DNA of 64,000 nt, from contig DASYPP010000033.1 of the NCBI GenBank assembly GCA_036006525.1, forward strand, positions 1 through 64,000, written 5' to 3'. This document shows, piece after piece, positions 8,947-16,556 of the stretch. Position numbers and translations under genes: made by a program. Source of the stretch: DASYPP01 sp036006525. GTDB lineage: Bacteria > Gemmatimonadota > Gemmatimonadetes > Gemmatimonadales > GWC2-71-9. The notes under the pieces are model-generated. The model did no database searches, was not told the origin of the DNA, and was given only the letters and a program-made list of their open reading frames with translations. Positions within the stretch are counted from its first letter, which is position 1. Every line of letters starts with the position of its first letter.

Positions 8947-9510
8947 GTGGGGCTCGCGCTCTGGTGCGGGCTCGCGGGCTGCCGGGGCCGGCCCACCGTG
9001 CAGGGCACCGCGGAGCCGGCGGTGAACCCGGAAGTCACCCTGGCGCAGGACCGGCTCTTTCTCCTCGAGACGTGGGGCGCATCGCCTCCCGATACCACGG
9101 TGAGCCTGGCCCCGAAGAAGCGTCGCTCGATCGTGCTCCGACACGGCCCGCCGGACAACACGGTGTTCGCCGAGCTGATTCTCCCCGTCGCGGCGCTCCC
9201 CGATTCCTCCGGGCCGGAATACGCCGTGACCCTGGTGCCGCGCCCCGGTACGTACGGAATCACCATCGGCACCACCCCGGCCTTCAAGGCCGGGGCCACC
9301 CTGCGCTTCGAATACCCGGTGCACTTCTCCGCGCCGGCCGCCGCGATCGCGAAGTATGGCAACGCGGCCCGGTACGAGGCGGCGCTCTCGATCGGCTACC
9401 AGGAGCAGGACGGGCGTTTTCACCTGCTCCCCTCGACTCGTCCCGCCGCCGACGTGCTGCAGGCCGAGATTCCAGGCCCCGGCATCTACATCGTCGCCGC
9501 GCCCCGATAG
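8947..9510 (+). CDS. Putative lipoprotein of unknown function
   Basis: A 187-residue product if started at the GTG at 8947. The N-terminus has a short hydrophobic run and a lipobox (LAGC), so the mature protein would be a lipidated periplasmic protein. The remainder is beta-rich without a family I recognise (TYGITIGTTPAFKAGATLRF). A longer version beginning at the GTG at 8869 would place basic residues before the hydrophobic run but would overlap the divergent barrel gene. The stop lies 45 nt before the cyclase gene, so the two may be co-transcribed. Confidence 0.6.
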   Translation: MGLALWCGLAGCRGRPTVQGTAEPAVNPEVTLAQDRLFLLETWGASPPDTTVSLAPKKRRSIVLRHGPPDNTVFAELILPVAALPDSSGPEYAVTLVPRPGTYGITIGTTPAFKAGATLRFEYPVHFSAPAAAIAKYGNAARYEAALSIGYQEQDGRFHLLPSTRPAADVLQAEIPGPGIYIVAAPR

Positions 9511-9555
9511 TCGCGCCAGCCATCCGCCCCGCACCGATTATATTCCCGATTCCCT

Positions 9556-11169
9556 ATGCCATCGTTTCGTCTCGTCAGCATCGCCGGTGATCAGACGTAT
9601 GACCTGCCCGCCGACCGGATCATCGTGGTTGGGCGAGCGGTCACCAGCGACCTGGCGGTGATCGATCCGACCATTTCCCGCCGCCACGCCGAGCTGCGCC
9701 TGACCCCTGACGGGGTGACCGTGAAGGACCTGGAGAGCAGCAATGGGACCTTCATCAACGGCGACCGGATCGGCGAGGCGGTCCTCAAGCCCAATGACTC
9801 CGTCACCTTCGGCAAGGTGGTCTTCCAGCTGAAGGCGCTGGAAGCTCCCCGCGCCGTGCCCGGTACCCCGCAGCCGTTCCCCCAGGTCCCCGGCGGCACC
9901 ATCGTCCGCCAGATCGCCGTGAGCGGGAGCGGCAAGTCGGACCTGGCGAACCTCACCAACGTGGACGGCAGCCCGTCCGGGGTGGGCCAGCTCCGGGTCA
10001 AGGGCACCACCGACCAGGAGCGGCAGGCCAAGAAGCTGTCGCTGCTGCTCGACATCTCCCAGACGCTCTCCGGCGAGTTCGACCTCGACCGGGTGCTCAC
10101 CACCGTGGTGAACATGACGTTTGAGGTCATGAACGTCGACCGGGTCTCCATTCTCCTGATGGAGCCCAAGACCAAAGAGCTCTATCCCAAGATCTCCAAG
10201 AGCCGGCTGGGAGACACCACGTTCTCCCACGTGCCCCGCTCCATCGCCAGCAAGGTGGTGGAGGAACGGGTCGGGCTGATCTCGGAGAACGCGGCCGCGG
10301 ACACCCGCTTCAAGGGCCAGTCCATCATGCTGCAGAGTGTGCGCTCTGCGATGTGTACTCCGCTCATGGCCTCGGCCGAGGAAGTCCTCGGCATCCTCTA
10401 CGTGGACAGCCTCACCGCCATCGATTCCTTCAGCCAGGAAGACCTGCAGTTCCTGATCGCCTTCGGCGGGCTGGCCGCGCTCAGCATCAAGAACAGCCGC
10501 TACGCCGACCAGATCCAGCGGGAGGCGATGGTGCGGTCCAATTTCGAGCGCTACTTCGCGCCCAACGTGGCGGCGGAGATCGCCATGTCCCAGGACGCGA
10601 TCAAGCTGGGCGGGGAGAAGCGGCCGATCACCGTACTGTTCAGCGACATCCGGGGGTTTACCCGGCTCTCGGAGCACATGAATCCCGACGAGATCGCCCA
10701 GCTGCTGACCGACTACTTCACCGAAATGGTGGACGTCATCTTCGAGCACGGCGGCACGCTGGACAAGTTCATCGGGGACGCGATCATGGCCCTCTGGGGC
10801 GCGCCCATCGCGCACGCGGACGACACCGACCGCGCCATGCTGGCCGCCATCGGGATGCAGCGGGCATTGAAGGAGCTGAACGCCAAGTGGAAGTCCGAGG
10901 GCCGGCCCGAGATCTCCATCGGCATCGGGATCAACTTCGGCGAAGTCTTCGCGGGGAACATCGGCAGCCACAAGCGGCTGGAGTACACGGTGATCGGCGA
11001 TTCGGTGAACGTCGCGTCCCGGCTCTGCGGGCGGGCGGAAAAAGGCGAGATCCTGATCAGTCAGCGGTTCTACGACCAGCTCAAGGAAAAACCCCCGATC
11101 GAAACCATGGAACCACTTTCGGTCAAGAACCGGAACCAGCCGGTGCCGGTGTACCGCGTGAGAACCTAG
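9556..11169 (+). CDS. FHA-GAF-class III adenylate/guanylate cyclase
   Basis: A 537-residue cytoplasmic signalling protein. An FHA domain at about residues 15-95 (VGRAVTSDLAVIDPTISRRHAEL, then SSNGTFING) should bind phosphothreonine. A GAF domain lies at about 155-315. The class III nucleotide cyclase domain is at 350-535 with both metal-binding aspartates (Asp364 in LFSDIRGFT, Asp408 in FIGDAIMALWG) and the transition-state region YTVIGDSVNVASRL. It should make cAMP, or possibly cGMP, in response to a GAF ligand and to phosphoprotein binding. The ATG start is directly before the FHA fold. Expressed alone or with the small lipoprotein upstream. Confidence 0.9.
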   Translation: MPSFRLVSIAGDQTYDLPADRIIVVGRAVTSDLAVIDPTISRRHAELRLTPDGVTVKDLESSNGTFINGDRIGEAVLKPNDSVTFGKVVFQLKALEAPRAVPGTPQPFPQVPGGTIVRQIAVSGSGKSDLANLTNVDGSPSGVGQLRVKGTTDQERQAKKLSLLLDISQTLSGEFDLDRVLTTVVNMTFEVMNVDRVSILLMEPKTKELYPKISKSRLGDTTFSHVPRSIASKVVEERVGLISENAAADTRFKGQSIMLQSVRSAMCTPLMASAEEVLGILYVDSLTAIDSFSQEDLQFLIAFGGLAALSIKNSRYADQIQREAMVRSNFERYFAPNVAAEIAMSQDAIKLGGEKRPITVLFSDIRGFTRLSEHMNPDEIAQLLTDYFTEMVDVIFEHGGTLDKFIGDAIMALWGAPIAHADDTDRAMLAAIGMQRALKELNAKWKSEGRPEISIGIGINFGEVFAGNIGSHKRLEYTVIGDSVNVASRLCGRAEKGEILISQRFYDQLKEKPPIETMEPLSVKNRNQPVPVYRVRT

Positions 11170-11189
11170 CGGTACACCGGAACCCGCCG

Positions 11190-11576
11190 TTACGACCGGT
11201 GCTGCTGCATCATCGCCTGCATGTCCTTGATATTCTTGTCGAATACCGGTTGCTGTTCTTTGGTGAGGGCCGCGCGGATATCCGCGTTCTGCTGGTCCAT
11301 GATCACCCGGCGGGCGGCCATTGAGGCCGAATCCGGCTGAGTGCCCGCCGCCGGCCGGGGCGGCATCTTGGCCCGGTAGACCGCCATGATGGAATCCACC
11401 TTGGCCTGTTCCGGCTTGGTGAGGGTTATGTCCTTGAACATCATCTGCATGCGGCGCTGCTGATAGTCGCCCTGCCCGGGTGCTTGTCCCTGGCTTTGTC
11501 CCTGGCCCTGCGCGTGCGCGGCAGCCACCGCCCCGAGCATGAGGCCGAGGGTGAGAAGAGTGGCACGGAATTTCAT
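11190..11576 (-). CDS. Periplasmic LTXXQ/Spy-CpxP-like protein (copy 1)
   Basis: A 128-residue protein with a signal peptide (MKFRATLLTLGLMLGAVAAAHA), a Gln/Gly-rich stretch, and then a helical body with two LTxxQ-type motifs (LTKPEQAKVDSI and LTKEQQPVFDKN). Proteins of this family (Spy, CpxP) act as periplasmic chaperones or stress adaptors. GGGAG lies 5 nt before the ATG. It is a paralogue of the gene at 12994-13341; the two flank the S41 protease gene on the opposite strand. Confidence 0.8.
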   Translation of the reverse strand: MKFRATLLTLGLMLGAVAAAHAQGQGQSQGQAPGQGDYQQRRMQMMFKDITLTKPEQAKVDSIMAVYRAKMPPRPAAGTQPDSASMAARRVIMDQQNADIRAALTKEQQPVFDKNIKDMQAMMQQHRS

Positions 11577-11669
11577 TGATACTCCCTACGTTGAGGTTGG
11601 ACACGGCAGCCTGTTTACGCGGGTACTGCGCGAACCGTTGGTCGGGCTCAAAACCCTAACTTCCAGGCT

Positions 11670-12977
11670 ATGCGCCACCTCCTGGTCCTGACCTTTCTGC
11701 TCCTTTGCGGCCTGGAGCGGCCCGGCCAGGCCCAGCTCGGCCCCCTGGATCGCGGCCGCGCGCGGGACATGCTCGCGGTGCTCCATAACGACGTGCGGAA
11801 GTACTACTATGACCCCGGGTTCCGCGGGATTGACCTGGACCGGGAATTCCAGCACGCCGATTCCATGCTCGACCGGGCGCAGTCCATCCCGCAGCTCTTC
11901 GGGGTCATCGCCAAGGTCCTGCTTCAGTTCCAGGATTCTCACACCATTTTTCTCCCCCCCTCGCAGACCACCCAGGTTCGTTACGGATGGGAGCTCCGGA
12001 TGGTGGGAGACTCCTGCTTCGTCACCGGCATAACGCCGGCCAGTGATGCCGCTGCCAAGAGCCTTCGAATCGGCGACCGGGTCATCACCATTCAGGGGGT
12101 TCCGCCGACTCGCCAACTGCTCAACGTGCTGGATTATCTGCTCTATAGGCTCAGTCCTGCTGACGTGATTCAGTTCCGGGTGGAGTCTCCCGACGGCCAG
12201 GTCAGGGACCTCGCAGTGGCCAGCAAGGTTCTCCCTGACCAGCAGCTCATTGACCTCACCGTGAGCACCGATGTATGGGCAATAATCAGGGGGATCGACG
12301 ATCAGGTTGAGATGGGTCGCAACCGCTTCGTCGAGGTCGACAGCGCGACCCTGGTATGGCACCTGCCGGGCTTCGACTCCAACGACGGAATCGACGAAGG
12401 CATTGGCCGGGCCCGTCGCCACGCCAACCTGGTTCTCGATCTCCGGGGGAACCGCGGAGGGGGATCTCGGGTCCTGCTCCGGATGCTGGGGCGGCTCCTG
12501 GAACGCGAGACTGTCGTGGACACGCTGCGGCTGCGAGACAAGGTCGAGGTAGAGACTGTTCGTCCCGATGAGCGAAGGTTTGCCGGCAAGCTGATCGTCC
12601 TGGTGGATAGCCGGTCCGCATCCGCCGCCGAACTGCTGGCGCGTGTGGTCCAACTGGAAAACCGGGGGATGGTCATCGGTGACCGCTCGGCGGGAGCTGT
12701 GATGATGTCCCGGGTCCACGTCCACCGGGTCGGCACCCAGATCATCGTGCCCTATGCCGCCAGCATCACCGAAGCGGACGTGATCATGCGGGACGGCAGC
12801 AGGCTGGAGGGCATCGGGGTAAGCCCGGACGTCCTGGTTGTTGCCAGCGGCCAGGATCTCTCCGTCGGCCGGGACCCGGTATTTGGGGAAGCATTGCGGC
12901 GGCTGGGATATCCGGTCGGCCCCGGTGGCGTCACTTCGCCCTTTCCGGCCCTGGCCCTCGAAATGGAAAACTGGTGA
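11670..12977 (+). CDS. S41-family (C-terminal-processing/tricorn-like) peptidase
   Basis: A 435-residue exported protein: signal peptide (MRHLLVLTFLLLCGLERPGQAQ), a PDZ-like segment at about 105-170 (ITPASDAAAKSLRIGDRVITIQG), and the S41 core with LVLDLRGNRGGG and the nucleophile region VDSRSASAAELLA (Ser318). The lysine expected in the CtpA-type Ser-Lys dyad is not visible after it (GDRSAGAVM), as in the S41 branch that uses other residues. Probable role: periplasmic protein turnover. It stands between two LTXXQ-type periplasmic proteins encoded on the minus strand, which suggests a shared envelope-stress role. Confidence 0.85.
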   Translation: MRHLLVLTFLLLCGLERPGQAQLGPLDRGRARDMLAVLHNDVRKYYYDPGFRGIDLDREFQHADSMLDRAQSIPQLFGVIAKVLLQFQDSHTIFLPPSQTTQVRYGWELRMVGDSCFVTGITPASDAAAKSLRIGDRVITIQGVPPTRQLLNVLDYLLYRLSPADVIQFRVESPDGQVRDLAVASKVLPDQQLIDLTVSTDVWAIIRGIDDQVEMGRNRFVEVDSATLVWHLPGFDSNDGIDEGIGRARRHANLVLDLRGNRGGGSRVLLRMLGRLLERETVVDTLRLRDKVEVETVRPDERRFAGKLIVLVDSRSASAAELLARVVQLENRGMVIGDRSAGAVMMSRVHVHRVGTQIIVPYAASITEADVIMRDGSRLEGIGVSPDVLVVASGQDLSVGRDPVFGEALRRLGYPVGPGGVTSPFPALALEMENW

Positions 12978-12993
12978 CGAGTTACCGTTGCCT

Positions 12994-13341
12994 TCAGTCC
13001 CGGCGCCGCTGCTCCATCGCGGCCGCCGCATTCCGATCGAACACCTCGAGTTGCTGCCGGGTCAGAAGAGGTCGAATGTCGGCAATATCCTGGCGGAGCA
13101 TTTCCCGCCGGGCCGCGTCGTTCCCCGCGCCGTTGTTGGCCCGTTGTGCCTGGGATCGGTGATACTGGACGATCGAGTCCACCTGCGAGCGCTGGACCGG
13201 CGTGAGGTTCACGTTCTTGAACAGGCGCTGGATCCGGTTGCCCCCACCGGGCTCCCCCCGGTTCTGCCCGTCCTGCGCCCGGACCGTCGAAACGAGAAGA
13301 AGCACGAGCCCCATGGCCAGGAAACAGCTTCGGAATTTCAT
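12994..13341 (-). CDS. Periplasmic LTXXQ/Spy-CpxP-like protein (copy 2)
   Basis: A 115-residue protein with signal peptide MKFRSCFLAMGLVLLLVSTVRAQ and two LTxxQ-type motifs (LTPVQRSQVDSI and LTRQQLEVFDRN). It shares the MKFR start, length and motif spacing with the protein at 11190-11576, so it is very likely a paralogue by local duplication. GGAG lies 6 nt before the ATG at 13341, which favours this start over upstream alternatives. It converges with the S41 peptidase gene, separated by 16 nt. Confidence 0.8.
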   Translation of the reverse strand: MKFRSCFLAMGLVLLLVSTVRAQDGQNRGEPGGGNRIQRLFKNVNLTPVQRSQVDSIVQYHRSQAQRANNGAGNDAARREMLRQDIADIRPLLTRQQLEVFDRNAAAAMEQRRRD

Positions 13342-13415
13342 ATCTTGCTCCAGACCGGTTGACGAAGCGACTACTTTTCCTGCTCCCTGATGCAATACGA
13401 AGCCGAGGAGATCAC

Positions 13416-14354
13416 GTGAGACCCGCTGCCCTGGCGATTCCCCTTGTCCTGGCGCTGTTTGCGGCCGGATGCAGGGAATCGTCTGCCCGAATCGATCCGG
13501 CCACCCGCGCCGCCCGGCGAGACAGCCTCAAGACCTTCTTCGCGGCGCGCTATGCGGCGTTCGAGAAAGGGGACTGGAACACCTGGGTCGGGCAGATGGC
13601 GGACAGCGCGTTTCTCACTCCGGCCGATCCGGGCCGAGCCTTGAGCGGTCGAGACAGCATCCTCGCGATCATGGGTGCCGACTACGCCCCGGCATTCGCG
13701 GCCGGGCTCACCCTGCACATCGCCCCCGATTCCGCGGACGTCTGGCTCGACGACTCGGCCCGCGTGGCCTCGGTCACCTCGGACCTCGAATACCAGGTCA
13801 ACATCCAGGGCCAGCAGGTTCCCTTGAAGCTTCGCGCCACGACGCTGCTGGGCCGGGACAGCACCGGATGGAAAGTGCTGGTTGAGCACTACTCGCGGGC
13901 GGTCACCTATGACAGCCTCTTCATGGCCCTGGCGGGGCGGCAGGTGCCGGCACCGGCGGCGGTGGGCCAATCGGTCGAGGAGTCCGCCGGCGAGCTGATC
14001 AACCAGTTCCGCAGGGATCTCAAGGATTTTTCCAAGGCGGCGTTCGCGGAAGATGCGGTGGTCGTCACGCCCGGCGAGATTGTTCACGGAGCCCAGGCGG
14101 TGCGGACCGCCCTCACCACCTGGCTGGGATTACCGGGCAACGCGACTGAGGCCAATACCGGCATGCGCGCCAGGCTCGCGCCCGAGGCCACGACCGGATG
14201 GCTGGCGACCACCTTGTACGTTCCCATCTTCGCGGGGCCGGAAAGTTCCGTGGCCCCGGTCCGGACCCTGCTCATCTACCATGTCGCGGGCGACCACTGG
14301 GAGATCGTCCAGGCTCACTTCTCCGTCGGATGGAGCCCGGCCCCCGGCCGGTAG
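13416..14354 (+). CDS. Lipoprotein with two SnoaL/NTF2-like domains
   Basis: A 312-residue product starting at GTG 13416, chosen because GAGGAG lies 5 nt upstream and the signal peptide follows at once (MRPAALAIPLVLALFAAGC, lipobox FAAGC). The mature part looks like two consecutive NTF2/SnoaL (DUF4440-type) cone folds: about residues 35-170 (RYAAFEKGDWNTWVGQM, DSTGWKVLVEHYS) and about 185-310 (FRRDLKDFSKAAFAEDAVVV, DHWEIVQAHFSVGW). These folds bind small hydrophobic ligands or act as non-enzymatic domains; the ligand is unknown. The 3' end overlaps the convergent maf gene by 40 nt. Confidence 0.7.
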   Translation: MRPAALAIPLVLALFAAGCRESSARIDPATRAARRDSLKTFFAARYAAFEKGDWNTWVGQMADSAFLTPADPGRALSGRDSILAIMGADYAPAFAAGLTLHIAPDSADVWLDDSARVASVTSDLEYQVNIQGQQVPLKLRATTLLGRDSTGWKVLVEHYSRAVTYDSLFMALAGRQVPAPAAVGQSVEESAGELINQFRRDLKDFSKAAFAEDAVVVTPGEIVHGAQAVRTALTTWLGLPGNATEANTGMRARLAPEATTGWLATTLYVPIFAGPESSVAPVRTLLIYHVAGDHWEIVQAHFSVGWSPAPGR

Positions 14355-14902
14355 CGGTAACCCGCCTCGGCCAGCAGGTCGAGCACCAGCCGGATCGGCA
14401 ACCCCATCACGCCGAAAAAGTCCCCCTCTACTCGCTCGATCAGCGCCGCGCCATAGCCCTGGATCCCATAGGCCCCCGCCTTGTCCATCGGCTCGCCGGT
14501 GCGGATGTACTCGCTGAGCAGGTCGTCGCCGGCCGGGCGAAACGTCACCCGGGTGATGTCGGTGCGGTCGCGCAGCACGCCGTCGCTCAGCAGGGCTACC
14601 GAGGTCACGACTTCGTGGGTCTGGCCCTGGAGCTTCCGGAGAATCTCCAGGGCGTGCTCGGCATCCCCGGGTTTTTCCAGGATCTCCTGCCCCAGCACCA
14701 CGATGGTGTCGGCCCCCAGCACCGGGTTCCCCGGCACCTGGCTCGCCTTGGCCCGGGCCAGGCGAACCGAGTACTCGACCGGGGACTCTCCGCTGCTTCG
14801 CTCCTCCGGAATGTTGGACGGGATGACCCGGACCGGGATGCCCAGCATCTCCAGCAGCTGGCGGCGGCGGGGAGACGCGGACGCGAGGACGAGCGGTTCC
14901 AC
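14315..14902 (-). CDS. maf: Maf-family nucleoside triphosphate pyrophosphatase
   Basis: A 195-residue cytoplasmic enzyme. It carries the Maf signature near the N-terminus (LASASPRRRQLLEMLG), the conserved LGADTIVVLG and the DKAGAYGIQGYGA segment. Maf proteins hydrolyse non-canonical or surplus nucleoside triphosphates (dTTP/UTP or modified pyrimidines) to monophosphates and are linked to cell-division arrest. GTG at 14902 is the start; it overlaps the stop of dtd by one base, so the two genes are translated together. Confidence 0.92.
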   Translation of the reverse strand: MEPLVLASASPRRRQLLEMLGIPVRVIPSNIPEERSSGESPVEYSVRLARAKASQVPGNPVLGADTIVVLGQEILEKPGDAEHALEILRKLQGQTHEVVTSVALLSDGVLRDRTDITRVTFRPAGDDLLSEYIRTGEPMDKAGAYGIQGYGAALIERVEGDFFGVMGLPIRLVLDLLAEAGYRYRPGAGLHPTEK

Positions 14903-15345
14903 TAGGCGTTGCGCTCCAGGATGAGCGTGACCGGCCCGTCGTTGTGGATCTCCACCGCCATCATGGCGCCGAACTCTCCGGTCTCCACCTTGAGGCCCTT
15001 GTCGCGGAGCTGGGCGACAAAGCCCTGGTAGAGCGGGATGGCGGTTTCGGGACGCGCGGCCTGGATGAACGAGGGGCGGCGACCCTTGTCTGCGTCGCCG
15101 TACAGGGTAAACTGGCTGATCACGAGCAAGGCCCCGCCGACCTCCTCCAGGCCGCGGTTCATCTTGCCTTCGTCGTCGGAGAAGAGCCGGAGCCCGGCCA
15201 CCTTCTCGGCCATCCAGTCCACCTGGACCGCGGTGTCGGTATGGGTGAATCCGATCAGCAGGCAGAAGCCGCGATCGATGACGCCGCACACCCGGCCATC
15301 AATGGTGACCGAGGCCCGGCTCACCCGCTGGAGAACGACGCGCAC
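14902..15345 (-). CDS. dtd: D-aminoacyl-tRNA deacylase
   Basis: A 147-residue enzyme that removes D-amino acids (and glycine mischarged on tRNA-Ala) from tRNAs in the cytoplasm. The family motifs are present: the N-terminus MRVVLQRVSRASV, the cross-subunit SQFTLYGD motif and GPVT close to the C-terminus. Length is standard. It heads a two-gene minus-strand unit with maf and is divergent from the globin gene; both promoters must lie in the 84 nt between 15346 and 15429. Confidence 0.95.
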   Translation of the reverse strand: MRVVLQRVSRASVTIDGRVCGVIDRGFCLLIGFTHTDTAVQVDWMAEKVAGLRLFSDDEGKMNRGLEEVGGALLVISQFTLYGDADKGRRPSFIQAARPETAIPLYQGFVAQLRDKGLKVETGEFGAMMAVEIHNDGPVTLILERNA

Positions 15346-15429
15346 AGGGCTCCTGGAAGGGACCGGGAGAATCTAATGTGAAACCGGCCGGGTCCCGCTA
15401 TAATCAACCACCTCGTCAGGTCTCCCATT

Positions 15430-15840
15430 ATGACCGCACTGGTCTCGGAACAGCAGCTGGAGTTGGCCCGGGCGAGCTATGCCCGCTGCCAGCAGGTCCC
15501 CGACTTTTTTCGCCGGTTCTACGATCGCTTCCAGGCCAGCGATCCGGCGATCCCGGCCCATTTCACCGGAACCAGGTTCGAGCAGCAGGACAAGCTGCTC
15601 CAGCACGGAGTCTCACTGTTGCTGATCTACGCGAGACAGGCCAATCCTGCACTCCTGGCCCGGATCGCGGAGCGGCACGGACCAGCCGACCTGGACATTC
15701 CCAAACGGCTCTACGAGCCCTTTGTGTCGAGCTTTCTTTCGACGGTACAGGAGTGTGATTCGATGTCGGATGCCGCGACGATCGCCGCGTGGCAGGCGGC
15801 ACTGGAGCCGGGGCTTCGCTTCATCAGGGATGGAACTTGA
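15430..15840 (+). CDS. Single-domain globin
   Basis: A 136-residue protein with a globin pattern: FFRRFYDRFQASDPAIPAHF (helices A-C/CD), QDKLLQHGVSLLLIY (helix E), and the proximal histidine region ARIAERHGPADLDIPKRLYEPF (His in F, then helix G), matching the layout of bacterial single-domain globins and the globin part of flavohaemoproteins. No reductase domain follows. It could bind O2 or NO through haem. ATG start with the divergent dtd promoter region upstream. Not obviously linked to its downstream neighbours. Confidence 0.75.
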   Translation: MTALVSEQQLELARASYARCQQVPDFFRRFYDRFQASDPAIPAHFTGTRFEQQDKLLQHGVSLLLIYARQANPALLARIAERHGPADLDIPKRLYEPFVSSFLSTVQECDSMSDAATIAAWQAALEPGLRFIRDGT

Positions 15841-15924
15841 TCCCCCGATGATCGGGCTCCCGACCCGGCACTCGCCGGGTTAGCCCCCGGGTACTTGCTG
15901 GAACGGTCTCTCCGCAGCATCCTA

Positions 15925-15954
15925 CTCCTCCACCAAAATGGGTACCTGGAGGAG
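15925..15954. other. Short perfect hairpin upstream of the coiled-coil gene
   Basis: CTCCTCCA (15925-15932) pairs with TGGAGGAG (15947-15954) around a 14-nt loop. It lies in the 137-nt gap between the globin gene and the start at 15978 and is followed by the true ribosome-binding site (AAAGGAGAGG). The right arm is itself Shine-Dalgarno-like. It has no T-run, so it is not a standard intrinsic terminator. Confidence 0.4.
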
Positions 15955-15977
15955 CAGGCAGCGCTAAAGGAGAGGCC

Positions 15978-16556
15978 ATGGCCACCGAGGAAAAAACCCG
16001 CCCCAAGTCGAAAGCCAACCCCAAGAGCAACGGTCCCGAAGCCGGCGCGAATATCGAGCAGATACGCGACATCATCTTCGGCACCCAGATGCGGGAGTAC
16101 AACCAGCGCTTCGCGGCGCTGGAAGAGCGGCTGATCAACGAATCGATCGCCCTGCGCGAGGACCTCAACAAGCGGCTTACCGCCCTCGAGCAGTACGTGA
16201 AGAAGGAGCTGGAGTCACTGGGCGCCAACCTGCGCGCGGAGCAGCAGTCCCGCGCTGCCGCGATCAAGGAGCTGGCCGCGGGGCAGACCGAACTCTCCAA
16301 GAGCGCCGACAAGCGGTTTGCCGACGCCACCGCCGCGGCCGACAAGGCGCAGCGCGAGAGCCGCGCCCAGGTGATGGAACAGACCAAGGCCCTGCGGGAC
16401 GAGCTGCACAAGAAAGCCGCCGAGCTGGCGGCCAATCTTCGCCGCGAAGCCGCCGATCTGCGCGACGTCAAGGCCGACCGCTCCGCCCTGGCTTCCCTGT
16501 TTACCGAGATGGCTTCCCGCCTCGCCAATGGAGACAAACGCCAGGGCAATGGCTGA
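15978..16556 (+). CDS. Coiled-coil protein of the GTPase/OmpA-membrane-protein operon
   Basis: A 192-residue, highly charged, almost entirely helical protein with heptad spacing of hydrophobic residues from about residue 30 to the end (for example RFAALEERLINESIALRE, ELAAGQTELSKSADKRF). No signal peptide or membrane segment. A strong ribosome-binding site (AAAGGAGAGG) precedes the ATG. The stop overlaps the start of the OmpA-domain membrane protein, and the small GTPase follows, so the three genes form one unit. It may be a cytoplasmic linker or scaffold for that system; function inferred from context only. Confidence 0.75.
   Translation: MATEEKTRPKSKANPKSNGPEAGANIEQIRDIIFGTQMREYNQRFAALEERLINESIALREDLNKRLTALEQYVKKELESLGANLRAEQQSRAAAIKELAAGQTELSKSADKRFADATAAADKAQRESRAQVMEQTKALRDELHKKAAELAANLRREAADLRDVKADRSALASLFTEMASRLANGDKRQGNG

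Noticed and set aside
15824..16549. A 241-codon Ser/Arg-rich frame opposite the coiled-coil gene
   Set aside because: Low-complexity shadow of the coiled-coil protein. The plus-strand gene has a strong ribosome-binding site and operon context.
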